The position numbers and the translations under genes are program-made. Below are positions 10,055 to 17,705 of a DNA stretch of 64,000 nucleotides, one piece after another. The stretch is from a bacterium GBS-1 (lineage in GTDB: Bacteria; Synergistota; GBS-1): contig LEKQ01000007.1 of the NCBI GenBank assembly GCA_001443005.1, positions 62,001-126,000 on the forward strand, in the 5' to 3' direction. Position 1 is the first letter of the stretch, and the number at the start of each line of letters is the position of its first letter. The notes beneath the pieces were generated by a model. It saw only the letters and a program-made list of their open reading frames with translations, searched no databases and was not told the origin of the DNA.

Positions 10055-11317
10055 ATGGGAATGACCTTTGCTGAGAAGATCTTGGCTAAGAAATCGGGGC
10101 TTTCTCAGGTTAAGCCTGGGGATGTGGTTACGGTTGAGCCCGATAGGGTCATGTCTCATGACAATGCTGCTTCTATAATTAAGCTCTTTAAGTCTATAGG
10201 GGTTGAAAGGGTATGGAATGCGGATAAGATAGTCATAATTCTGGATCATGCTGTTCCTGCGCCTACCGATAAGCATGCCTTAAATCATAAGGAGATAAGG
10301 GAGTTCGTTAAGGAGCAGGGGATCAAGAACTTCTATGATACGGATTCTGATGGGGGAGTGTGTCATCAGGTCTTCTGTGAGGAGGGGTTTGCCCTCCCAG
10401 GTCATTTGATTTTGGGGAGTGACTCTCATACTTGTACCTATGGTGCTTTTGGGGCTTTTTCCACGGGCATAGGAAGAAGCGAAATGGCTGCTATTTGGGC
10501 GGTGGGGCGTATATGGCTTCGCGTTCCCGAGAGTATAAGGATAGAGTTGGAAGGGGAGTTCCCCCAAGGCGTTTATGCTAAGGATCTTATCCTGAGGATA
10601 ATAGGGGATCTTGGAGCTGATGGGGCAGACTACAGGTCTGTTGAGTTCAGTGGTAGCGCCGTTAAGGATATGTCCATTTCCGATAGAATGACCCTTTGTA
10701 ATATGGTCATCGAGATGGGAGCTAAGAATGGCGTTATTGAGCCTGACGATAAGATCCTTTCCTATCTTGATGGAATAGCCAAAAGTGAGTTTGAGATAGT
10801 TAAAGCTGACCCAGATGCTTTCTATGAGAGGGTTTTGAGGTATGATCTATCGAAAATTGAGCCCCTTGTGGCTAAACCTCATGGCGTTGATAACGTCCTC
10901 CCGGTGAGAGAAGTTAGAGGGGTGAGGATAAACCAGGCCTTTATTGGGACCTGCACCAATGGGAGGATCGAGGATCTCAGAATAGCTGCAAGGTTGCTTA
11001 AGGGAAGGAGAATAGCGAAGGGGGTTAGGCTTATAGTTATACCTGCTTCCTGGAGAGTTTATAAGCAGGCTCTTAGGGAAGGAGTCTTGGAGATTCTCAT
11101 CGATTCTGGGGCTATTATAGCTCCTCCCGGATGTGGTCCCTGTATGGGGAATCACCTTGGGATTCTTGCCCCCGGCGAGGTCTGTATAAGCACTGCCAAT
11201 AGGAACTTTAAGGGTAGGATGGGAAATCCCGAGTCGGAAATCTATCTTGCGAGTCCTGCTACAGTGGCTGTTTCCGCATTAATGGGCTTCATAGCTGACC
11301 CGAGGGAGGTGCTTTGA
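10055..11317 (+). CDS. leuC: LeuC-like 3-isopropylmalate dehydratase/homoaconitase large subunit, paralogue 2
   Basis: The 420-residue protein has a full canonical active site: MSHDNAA, LDHAVPAP, GGVCHQVFCEEG and LGSDSHTCTYGA. The cysteine ligands are in GTCTNGR and PPGCGPCMG. It catalyses dehydration and rehydration of a 2-alkyl-malate-type acid. Isopropylmalate is the default call, but homoaconitate or dimethylmalate cannot be excluded because leuA and leuB are not in view. The ATG starts MGMTFAEKILAKKSG, the usual family beginning. Its stop overlaps the TTG of the small subunit (TTGA at 11314), so stoichiometry is probably coupled. Confidence 0.88.
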   Translation: MGMTFAEKILAKKSGLSQVKPGDVVTVEPDRVMSHDNAASIIKLFKSIGVERVWNADKIVIILDHAVPAPTDKHALNHKEIREFVKEQGIKNFYDTDSDGGVCHQVFCEEGFALPGHLILGSDSHTCTYGAFGAFSTGIGRSEMAAIWAVGRIWLRVPESIRIELEGEFPQGVYAKDLILRIIGDLGADGADYRSVEFSGSAVKDMSISDRMTLCNMVIEMGAKNGVIEPDDKILSYLDGIAKSEFEIVKADPDAFYERVLRYDLSKIEPLVAKPHGVDNVLPVREVRGVRINQAFIGTCTNGRIEDLRIAARLLKGRRIAKGVRLIVIPASWRVYKQALREGVLEILIDSGAIIAPPGCGPCMGNHLGILAPGEVCISTANRNFKGRMGNPESEIYLASPATVAVSALMGFIADPREVL

Positions 11318-11814
11318 TCTTGAGGATAAAGGGCAGGGTCTGGAAATATGGTGATGATGTTAATACTGACGTGATTTTCCCCGGAAAGTACACTTATACA
11401 GTTTCTGATCCTAATGAGATGGCTAGACATGCCCTTGAGGATCTGGATCCCTCCTTTGCAAAGGAGGCCAAGCCTGGTGATGTGATAGTTGCGGGTAAGA
11501 ACTTTGGCTGCGGGAGCTCAAGAGAGCAAGCTGCCACCTGCCTTAAAGCCCTTGGTATAGGAGCCGTGATTGCTAAAAGCTTCGCTAGGATATTTTACAG
11601 GAATGCCATTAATCAGGGTTTGCCTGTGGTGCAGTGTTCGGCCATTTATGATCTCATCGATAAGGGGGAGGAGATAGAGATAGATCTTGATGAGGGGAAG
11701 ATATTCTCCCAGAAGGGGGTTTTTAGCTTCCCTCTCTTACCGGAGTTCGTTCGGGGTATCATTGAGGATGGGGGGTTAATCCCACATATAAGGAAGAGGC
11801 TTGGAAAAGTTTGA
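11314..11814 (+). CDS. leuD: LeuD-like small subunit, paralogue 2
   Basis: The 166-residue partner of the preceding large subunit contains [30 protein letters not shown] and FYRNAINQG. The specificity loop reads YTYT, again unlike YLVY or YLRT and different from YLPL in paralogue 1, so the two pairs probably have different substrates. Translation starts at TTG 11314, overlapping the leuC stop. A 19-base gap with AAGAGGTGAGA separates it from the dihydrolipoamide dehydrogenase gene. Confidence 0.88.
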   Translation: MILRIKGRVWKYGDDVNTDVIFPGKYTYTVSDPNEMARHALEDLDPSFAKEAKPGDVIVAGKNFGCGSSREQAATCLKALGIGAVIAKSFARIFYRNAINQGLPVVQCSAIYDLIDKGEEIEIDLDEGKIFSQKGVFSFPLLPEFVRGIIEDGGLIPHIRKRLGKV

Positions 11815-11833
11815 CCTAAAGAGGTGAGAAGCG

Positions 11834-13189
11834 ATGTATGATGCTATCGTTATAGGGGCTGGGCCAGGGGGGTATGTTTGCGCGGTGAAGCTGGCGCATC
11901 TTGGTAAAAAGGTCCTTGTCGTTGAGAAAGGAGAGTTGGGTGGGACTTGTACAAACTGGGGTTGCATCCCAACAAAGGCGTTGCTTTCCGGAGCTCAGCT
12001 TTTAGCAAGCGTCAAAGAGAAAGGGACGAGGCTTGGGGTTAAAGCTACCCCTTCCATCGACTTTAAATCCCTTAAGGACCACATGCAGCGAACCGTCATT
12101 ATGTCAAGGAAAGGGATAGAGTATCTCTTTAAGAAAAACGGTATAGACTTGAAGAGGGGAACGGCTTACTTTCTCGAGCCGTGGAAGATAGAGATAGAGG
12201 AAACGGGCGAGGTTTTGGAGGCTAAGAGCGTTGTTTTAGCGAACGGTTCAGTTCCTAAGCTATTTCCTCCGTTTAGCGAAGTTGATGGTGTGTGGACAAG
12301 CGACGATGTCTTCTCTATGGAAGAGCTTCCCTCTTCCATTCTCATAGTGGGAGGCGGAGCTATAGGGGTAGAGTTTGCGACGCTCTTTTCCATACTGGGG
12401 GTTGAGGTTACCCTGGTTGAGCTACTTGAGCATATTCTTCCCGCGGAGGACGATGACGTAGCCTCCGAGGTTAGGAAGTCCCTCCAGAAAAGGGGTGTAA
12501 AGATCTTCGAGTCTTCGAAGGTATCTTCCCTATCTAAGGGTTCCTCTGGATTTCTTTGGAAGTTGGAAACCCCTCGTGGTCTTGTTGAGGGAATGTCAGA
12601 AAGGGTTTTAGTTAGTGTAGGAAGGATTCCACGCATAGGTGAAGACCTAAAAGATGTGGGTCTGGAAATAGAGCGGGGGGTTAAGGTGGACTCTCGAATG
12701 AGGGCCAATATTCCTGGGGTTTATGCGGTTGGAGATGTTGTTGGAGGAGTGATGTTAGCTCATCTTGCCATGATGCAAGGGGTGATCGCTGCTTATAACA
12801 TTGCCGGCGTAGATAAGGAGATGGATTATACTGCTATACCCTCTGTAATATTCTCCCATCCAGAGGTGGGAGCTGTGGGCTTAAGGGAAAAAGATCTTAA
12901 GGGCACTGACTATAAAGTATTTAAATACCCCTTCTCTGCTAATGGAAGGGCGAGGGCTATGGAGGAGAGAGAAGGTTTCGTTAAGGTTATATCTGATGGA
13001 GATGGGAAAATAGTTGGGTTTTCAGCCGTTGGACCTATGGCTACGGAGCTTCTTATGGAGGGAGTTATAGCGGTTAGGTTTGGTCTAAGAGCTGAAGATC
13101 TATCTTTAACGATTCATCCTCATCCAACTTTGAGCGAGGCGGTTTTGGGTGCCTTTGAGGGGGTTGCTGATAGACCAATTCATCTTTAA
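11834..13189 (+). CDS. lpdA: Dihydrolipoamide dehydrogenase (class I disulfide oxidoreductase)
   Basis: The 451-residue FAD enzyme has the FAD-binding GAGPGGY at 8-14, the redox-active disulfide in GGTCTNWGCIPTKAL, an NAD-binding GGGAIGVEFA, AVGDVVGG and the catalytic HPHPTLSEAV of the dimer interface. These identify the lipoamide dehydrogenase branch; mercuric and glutathione reductases differ at the last motif. Its usual partners (2-oxoacid dehydrogenase E1/E2, glycine cleavage P/H/T) are absent from the window, so the lipoyl partner is unknown. It is the last gene of the hydro-lyase cluster. Trp in the CTNWGC motif is an uncommon substitution. Confidence 0.9.
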   Translation: MYDAIVIGAGPGGYVCAVKLAHLGKKVLVVEKGELGGTCTNWGCIPTKALLSGAQLLASVKEKGTRLGVKATPSIDFKSLKDHMQRTVIMSRKGIEYLFKKNGIDLKRGTAYFLEPWKIEIEETGEVLEAKSVVLANGSVPKLFPPFSEVDGVWTSDDVFSMEELPSSILIVGGGAIGVEFATLFSILGVEVTLVELLEHILPAEDDDVASEVRKSLQKRGVKIFESSKVSSLSKGSSGFLWKLETPRGLVEGMSERVLVSVGRIPRIGEDLKDVGLEIERGVKVDSRMRANIPGVYAVGDVVGGVMLAHLAMMQGVIAAYNIAGVDKEMDYTAIPSVIFSHPEVGAVGLREKDLKGTDYKVFKYPFSANGRARAMEEREGFVKVISDGDGKIVGFSAVGPMATELLMEGVIAVRFGLRAEDLSLTIHPHPTLSEAVLGAFEGVADRPIHL

Positions 13190-13247
13190 ATGGAATGTCA
13201 CAAATCACCTTCCATCTGCGTATATATAGGTGGGAGGTGGTGTTAAG

Positions 13248-13772
13248 TTGAGGAAGATAAGCGTTCCGCTCGTTATAGCTTTGGTGGTATTGGGAGTGGG
13301 AAGCGTAGCTTTAGCCTATTGGTGGTGGGGATCTCCTTATTATGGATGGAGAGGGCCCGGAGCTCCGATGAGGGAGACACCCTATGGTGGGAGAATGCAT
13401 CCTTTTCCAGGAGCTTCACCGTGGATGGGGTGTCCGTTTTATGGAACTCACATGGGCAAAGAGTGGAGCTTTCGAGGACATGGGTTTCCAGAAGCTCCAT
13501 ATGAGAGGAACCTTCAGATTCTTTCGAAGGTCGTAGGTATACCTTTGGAGAAGCTTCAAGGCGTCTTTGAGAAATACCCAATGCCGCCCAGGTCGATGCT
13601 AAGGGTTATAGCCTTGTCACAGCTTTTGAACAAGGATATCGAGGAAGTAGCTAAGGGATTTAAGGAGAATCCATTTGCCTATCTGTCGAAGAATAACGTG
13701 GACCCATCGGTTCTGACTAAAAAGTTGTGGGAGATAAAAAGTAAGCTCTTCGAGGAGAGGAAAGGACGTTAA
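13248..13772 (+). CDS. Small exported Gly/Pro/Trp/Met-rich protein of unknown function
   Basis: From TTG 13248 (SD GGGAGGTGG) the protein has 174 residues. A signal peptide or anchor covers residues 1-23 (LVIALVVLGVGSVALAYWWW). A Gly-, Pro-, His-, Met- and aromatic-rich segment follows (about 24-85, with a single Cys in WMGCPFYG), then a compact helical C-terminal half rich in Lys and Leu. I do not recognise a family. The His/Met/Cys-containing segment would suit envelope metal or redox binding, but this is speculation. It is followed by a perfect palindrome that likely ends the transcript. Confidence 0.7.
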   Translation: MRKISVPLVIALVVLGVGSVALAYWWWGSPYYGWRGPGAPMRETPYGGRMHPFPGASPWMGCPFYGTHMGKEWSFRGHGFPEAPYERNLQILSKVVGIPLEKLQGVFEKYPMPPRSMLRVIALSQLLNKDIEEVAKGFKENPFAYLSKNNVDPSVLTKKLWEIKSKLFEERKGR

Positions 13773-13782
13773 AGGCTCACAC

Positions 13783-13810
13783 GTGGTGAGGGGTATATAC
13801 CCCTCACCAC
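13783..13810. terminator. Perfect 28-base palindrome between convergent genes, probable bidirectional terminator
   Basis: The left half GTGGTGAGGGGTAT is followed directly by its exact reverse complement, with no unpaired centre. It lies between the 3' end of the exported-protein gene and the 3' end of the minus-strand cupin gene and includes the cupin stop codon. Only short T runs follow on either strand, so a cruciform or protein site remains possible. A second CTCAC (13776-13780) could compete for GTGAG (13786-13790). Confidence 0.65.
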
Positions 13811-14136
13811 TTTGGTATTATGCATAGGAATTCCAATGGTTCGTCGAAGGGGTTCTCAAAAGAGTGCTTCTCGTTAGGTGGTATATACGCAAAGCTACCC
13901 GCTTCTACGGTGTATAGGGCGTTTTCTCCACGGATTACGCCCTTCCCCTTAAGGATGAATATCTCGTGCTCCCAGTCATGGGAGTGGTAAGGGGTGCTTC
14001 CCTTGGGATTGATGCAGAAATAACGCATTATGAAGTTCAGAGCTCCTTCCTTTTCTCCTATGAGTATTTTGATAGTTGCGTTTTGGGCTTCGCTCATTTC
14101 CTGCGCTTCAATTTCGTCTACCTTCCTAACTATCAT
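13804..14136 (-). CDS. Single-domain cupin protein
   Basis: The 110-residue beta-barrel protein has cupin motif 1 (PYHSHDWEHEIFILKGKG) with HxH and downstream E/H metal ligands, and motif 2 (GSFAYIPPNEKHSFEN) with the final His. The family binds a metal and may be an isomerase, dioxygenase or sensor; no substrate can be read. ATG 14136 has GGGGGGATAAC as a rather distant SD. It is transcribed alone, divergent from the Ig-like secreted protein and convergent on the 28-base palindrome. Confidence 0.85.
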   Translation of the reverse strand: MIVRKVDEIEAQEMSEAQNATIKILIGEKEGALNFIMRYFCINPKGSTPYHSHDWEHEIFILKGKGVIRGENALYTVEAGSFAYIPPNEKHSFENPFDEPLEFLCIIPKW

Positions 14137-14164
14137 GTTTAAGTTATCCCCCCTTTATTAGGTG

Positions 14165-14173
14165 TGCTATAAT
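14165..14173 (+). promoter_or_regulatory. Extended -10 promoter of the Ig-like/sigma operon
   Basis: TG-C-TATAAT is a perfect extended -10. The expected transcription start is near 14180, about 30 bases before ATG 14211 and its AAGGAGGTG. No convincing -35 is visible. Confidence 0.65.
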
Positions 14174-14210
14174 GGGTTTAAACGAAGTTTCTTAAAAGGA
14201 GGTGAGAAGG

Positions 14211-15578
14211 ATGAGAGTAAGGCAAATTTTGTTTCTCTTACTGAGCGTGACATTTGTTGGAATTTCCTTTATTCCTGAGCCTGCCCTTTCCGTTCCCCCT
14301 CCTCATATGAGGGTCAATCCAACCTTCATGAACTTTAGGGAGATTTACGTTGGAGAGACTCGTGAGAACCACATTATCATAGAAAACCTTGCAGGCATAC
14401 GCGCCTGGGTTAGCATAAATCCGAACTCTCCGTTTATAACGGTCTATAGGAATAATTTTAACCTAAATCCTGGGGAAAGGGTTAATGTGAGGGTAGTTTT
14501 CAGGGCGCCAGATACACCTGGCATAAGAAGTGGAAGAATAGTTATCAACACTGCGGTGGGGATTTACTACGTTCCTTGGGAAGCTAGGGTCTTACCTCGC
14601 TCTTTACCTCCGCCTGAACCCCCGGCTCGAATTAGAATTAGCCCGCTTTCCTTGAACTTTGAAGGGGTTAACGTGGGAGAATTTAAGACAGTAGTGCTTT
14701 CTATTGCTAATGATGGATTGCTGCCCTTACATGTTAATGTGAATCCGGGGTCGCCTTTTATCAGCTTGTCTCATACAATCTTCAGTGTAGCTCCTGGTAG
14801 AGAGTTTCCCTTATATGTTACTTTTAGAGCTGAAGGTCTATCTCCTGGGGTGAAAAGCGGGAGAATAGTGATCAATGTTCATGGTAGAGAGTATCGCGTA
14901 CCTTGGACGGCTAGAGTCCTATCTTCTGGGGGAGGAGGACTACCTTTCCCTCCAGGGCCTAGTGGGTGGGTTTCGGATACGCTTGTTGATTTTGGTGAGG
15001 TAGGTCCTGGTGAGAGAACGAAATACGTGATATTATATAATCCCTATCCTTATCCCATTCAGGTTAGGATAAGATCTAGTGTCCCATGGATAAGGTTGTC
15101 CTATCCTTACGTTACTATTCCCCCGGTGGGTTCCTATAGGCTTCCAATCAGCATATATATAGATTACTTCCCAGAAGATGTTTTGGAGGGAGTTTTAACG
15201 CTGTACTTCCCTTGGGGAGCTTTAGACATTACTGTTAGGGTTAAGCGTCATCCTAGTTGGTATCCTTATCCAGACTTAGGAATTCATGTGGCTCCTACGC
15301 ATATTGATTTTGGCATCGTTCGTTACGGGACGCGCAAGGCTAGGAACTTTTTGGTCAGGAATAACTCTCCCTATCCAGTAAGGGTTAGGATTTTGGACAC
15401 AGCTCCATGGCTGAGGGTCTATCCCTATGAGGCCTATATAGGGCCTTTGAGCGCTCGCTCCTTTAGGGCTGAGGTTAACGGATCTCTGCTGCCAGTAGGC
15501 CTGAGGAGAGCTATGATATGGATAGATACTCCTCGAGGTAGGCTTAGCGTGAGCGTTTTGGCGAGAGGAGGTCCTTAA
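14211..15578 (+). CDS. Secreted protein with four Ig-like (ASPM/MSP/hydin-type) repeats
   Basis: The 455-residue protein has a signal peptide (1-27, hydrophobic core LFLLLSVTFVG) and four beta-sandwich repeats of about 100 residues at about 28-135, 145-240, 250-350 and 360-455. Repeats share a pattern of F near the start, VGE or VRYGTRK, N/I-rich strand, SPFI or APWLR, PG or GP, then GRIVIN...VPW. This resembles the ASPM-SPD-2-hydin and MSP fold. ATG 14211 is chosen over GTG 14202 because of the AAGGAGGTG spacing. It is likely extracytoplasmic and structural or adhesive. The following ECF sigma gene begins 5 bases later, so this may be a regulated envelope component. Confidence 0.75.
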   Translation: MRVRQILFLLLSVTFVGISFIPEPALSVPPPHMRVNPTFMNFREIYVGETRENHIIIENLAGIRAWVSINPNSPFITVYRNNFNLNPGERVNVRVVFRAPDTPGIRSGRIVINTAVGIYYVPWEARVLPRSLPPPEPPARIRISPLSLNFEGVNVGEFKTVVLSIANDGLLPLHVNVNPGSPFISLSHTIFSVAPGREFPLYVTFRAEGLSPGVKSGRIVINVHGREYRVPWTARVLSSGGGGLPFPPGPSGWVSDTLVDFGEVGPGERTKYVILYNPYPYPIQVRIRSSVPWIRLSYPYVTIPPVGSYRLPISIYIDYFPEDVLEGVLTLYFPWGALDITVRVKRHPSWYPYPDLGIHVAPTHIDFGIVRYGTRKARNFLVRNNSPYPVRVRILDTAPWLRVYPYEAYIGPLSARSFRAEVNGSLLPVGLRRAMIWIDTPRGRLSVSVLARGGP

Positions 15579-15583
15579 ACATC

Positions 15584-16171
15584 TTGGATCTGGTTTTTTC
15601 TTTAGGCGGAATCTTATCTAAGCTTGAAAGCTTAGATAAACTAAGCGATACAGAGATAGTTAGATTGGCCTTGGAAAAGGATGAGTATTTTGAATACCTA
15701 GTCTACAGGCACTATGGTTTCTTAAAGGCTCTTGTTTTTTCCTTAAGCTCATCTAAGGATGAGGCAGAAGAGCTCTTTCAGGAAGCCCTGTGGAAGCTTT
15801 ACAACTCACTGGGGACCTACAAATCGGAATATTCCTTTAAGACTTGGCTGAGGCGCTTAGTTCTAACCACTTTTATAAGTATGAAGAGGAAAGATAGAAA
15901 GACTTTGAGTGTAGAGGATCTTTCGGATAAGGGGATAGGGTTAAGTTCAGAAGGGCCCTCTGAGGAGGATTTGGACTTGGAGAGCGCCCTTAAGGAGGCG
16001 CTCTCCAAGCTTCCTAAAGATACGCGAGCGATTATATACCTAAGGTTTAAAGAGGGGTTGTCGCATGAAGAGATAGCTGAGGAGCTTAAGATGAGCGTTG
16101 AGGCGGTAAGGAAGCGCCTAAGTAGAGCGCTTAAGTTTTTAAGGGAAGTAATGAGCGATGAGAAGAGATGA
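15584..16171 (+). CDS. ECF-type RNA polymerase sigma factor
   Basis: The 195-residue sigma-70-family protein has region 2 at about residues 42-110 (KDEAEELFQEALWKLYN, FKTWLRRLVLTTFISMKRK) and region 4 at 140-192 (LPKDTRAIIYLRF, GLSHEEIAEELKMSVEAVRKRLSRALKFLRE). Regions 1 and 3 are absent, as in ECF factors. TTG 15584 has GAGGAGGT 11 bases upstream. The gene is sandwiched between the secreted Ig-like protein and a small membrane protein that overlaps its 3' end, the position usual for an anti-sigma factor. Confidence 0.92.
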   Translation: MDLVFSLGGILSKLESLDKLSDTEIVRLALEKDEYFEYLVYRHYGFLKALVFSLSSSKDEAEELFQEALWKLYNSLGTYKSEYSFKTWLRRLVLTTFISMKRKDRKTLSVEDLSDKGIGLSSEGPSEEDLDLESALKEALSKLPKDTRAIIYLRFKEGLSHEEIAEELKMSVEAVRKRLSRALKFLREVMSDEKR

Positions 16172-16538
16172 AGCGGAAAGGCTGTTTGAGATTCTAAAAG
16201 AAGGGAAGATCTCTAAAGAGGAGGCTGAGGTTATCTCGAAGCGACTTAAGGAGAACTTTCCGGATATCTGGGAGGAATATGTGCTATGGAAGGTTTTGTC
16301 GGAGAGCGAAAAGGAGATAAAGCTACCTTGGAAGGAAGCTTTGACAGAGAGGAAAAAAATAAGGAGGGAAGTTTTAGTTGCTTTTCTGTCATTGTTTCTT
16401 ACGTTTGTTTTTTTCTTATTCTTAATATGTCCTCCGCTCTTGGATTTTCCGGTCCCCAAGGGGTGGTTAATCCCCCGCTCCTTCCTTATCGCGTTCCTCC
16501 TCGCTTTTCCCCTTTCCTTATTTCTTTACGAGAGATAG
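16158..16538 (+). CDS. Candidate anti-sigma factor, membrane protein
   Basis: The 126-residue protein has a charged helical cytoplasmic N-terminus (1-70; RDEAERLFEILKEGKISKEEAE) followed by two membrane helices (about 71-93 and 105-122). It overlaps the sigma gene by 14 bases. No zinc-binding HxxxCxxC is present, so it is not a ZAS anti-sigma, but the location and the soluble-helix-plus-membrane layout fit an anti-sigma role. Function is inferred from context only. The stop TAG overlaps an ATA that may start the next gene. Confidence 0.6.
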   Translation: MRRDEAERLFEILKEGKISKEEAEVISKRLKENFPDIWEEYVLWKVLSESEKEIKLPWKEALTERKKIRREVLVAFLSLFLTFVFFLFLICPPLLDFPVPKGWLIPRSFLIAFLLAFPLSLFLYER

Positions 16539-16936
16539 GCTTCCTTCTTTGTTTGGGTGCTTTCATCCTGTCTCTCCTTCACCCTCGTTTGGTTTTTAGG
16601 GTTAGGAGCTCTCTAAAGAGAAAGGCCTTTTTAACGATTCTTCTGGGGACGTCTCTTTTTCTCCCTTTCTTTTTCATCCCTCATCACTATAAGGCCTTTG
16701 CCCTTGGTCTTATATTTATTCCCTCAGTGATAGGCTTATCTGGGTTCTTTTCGGCTTTGGGGGAGAAGATCTTATCTCTGTTCAAGTTTAGATGGCAGAG
16801 TGAGGTTTTGCTTATTTTTGTAGGTCTCTTACCATTCATTTTACTGCTTTTGCTTGCGAATCCTTTCTGGATGAGAGTAACCTTTAGTCTGCTGATAATA
16901 TATGGTTTGGGAAGCCTTGCTTCCACTATGATATAA
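16535..16936 (+). CDS. Multi-helix membrane protein of unknown function (start uncertain)
   Basis: From ATA 16535, which overlaps the upstream TAG as ATAG, the product is 133 residues with four strongly hydrophobic segments: GFLLCLGAFILSLL, FLTILLGTSLFLPFFF, ALGLIFIPSVIGLSGFF and LLIFVGLLPFILLLLL. TTG 16553 is the nearest standard start, but it has no SD and cuts the first helix. The frame stays open upstream to 16286, though that stretch competes with the candidate anti-sigma frame and looks unreal. A frameshift joining the two membrane genes is another reading. No family recognised. Confidence 0.5.
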   Translation: MGFLLCLGAFILSLLHPRLVFRVRSSLKRKAFLTILLGTSLFLPFFFIPHHYKAFALGLIFIPSVIGLSGFFSALGEKILSLFKFRWQSEVLLIFVGLLPFILLLLLANPFWMRVTFSLLIIYGLGSLASTMI

Positions 16937-16958
16937 TCTCTTTGGGAGAGTGATGTGA

Positions 16959-17705
16959 ATGCTTGAGGTAAAGGATCTTTGGGTTGAGGTTGGGGGTAAG
17001 CTTTTGCTTAAAGGCGTTAACTTGACCATAGGAGAGGGAGAGGTTCACATCCTCTTTGGCCCTAACGGGAGTGGAAAGACGACACTCCTTATGACCATAA
17101 TGGGGGCTCCTCAATGCAGGGTGGTTAAGGGTGAGATAGTTTTCGATGGTAAAGTTATAAACGATCTTCCCATCTGGGATAGGGCTCGTTTAGGAATTGG
17201 GATGGCTTTTCAATCTCCCCCTGCAGTTAAGGGGATTAAGCTTAAGGACTTAGTGGAGATCTTAGCGGATGGTAAAGATGGTTTTGATAACGAGCTTTAT
17301 TCCTTCCTAAAGCTTGAGGATCACATTTCAAGGGAGGTGAATAAAGGGTTTTCTGGAGGTGAGAGAAAAAGGTCTGAGCTTTTGCAGCTTTTTGCCCAGG
17401 ACCCAAAGTTTGTGATGTTTGATGAACCGGAGTCTGGCGTAGACCTTGAAAGCATATCTTTGGTAGGCGATGCTATAAATAGGCTTCTTGAGAGGGGACA
17501 TTGTGTGAAAAGGCATCCGAAGGGTTATAAGAAAAGCGGGCTGATAGTTTCTCATACGGGGTATCTCTTGGATTACGTTAAGGTTGATAAGGCTCATGTT
17601 CTTATAGATGGAAAGCTAGTTTGTGATAAGAATCCCTGGGATGTTCTGACGACGATCAGAGAACAGGGGTATAAGGGGTGTGAAGTATGCAAGGAGACGT
17701 GTTAG
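16959..17705 (+). CDS. sufC: SufC-type ABC ATPase for Fe-S cluster assembly
   Basis: The 248-residue ABC ATPase carries Walker A GPNGSGKTT (about 35-43), a SufC-type Q-loop GMAFQSPPAVKG, signature FSGGERKRSELLQL and Walker B FVMFDEPESGVD. The SGGE(R/K)KR signature and DEPxSGVD are typical of SufC. Its stop region overlaps sufB by 19 bases. With sufB alone downstream and no sufD, sufS or sufU, this is the minimal SufBC (SMS-like) scaffold found in archaea and many anaerobes. Confidence 0.93.
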   Translation: MLEVKDLWVEVGGKLLLKGVNLTIGEGEVHILFGPNGSGKTTLLMTIMGAPQCRVVKGEIVFDGKVINDLPIWDRARLGIGMAFQSPPAVKGIKLKDLVEILADGKDGFDNELYSFLKLEDHISREVNKGFSGGERKRSELLQLFAQDPKFVMFDEPESGVDLESISLVGDAINRLLERGHCVKRHPKGYKKSGLIVSHTGYLLDYVKVDKAHVLIDGKLVCDKNPWDVLTTIREQGYKGCEVCKETC

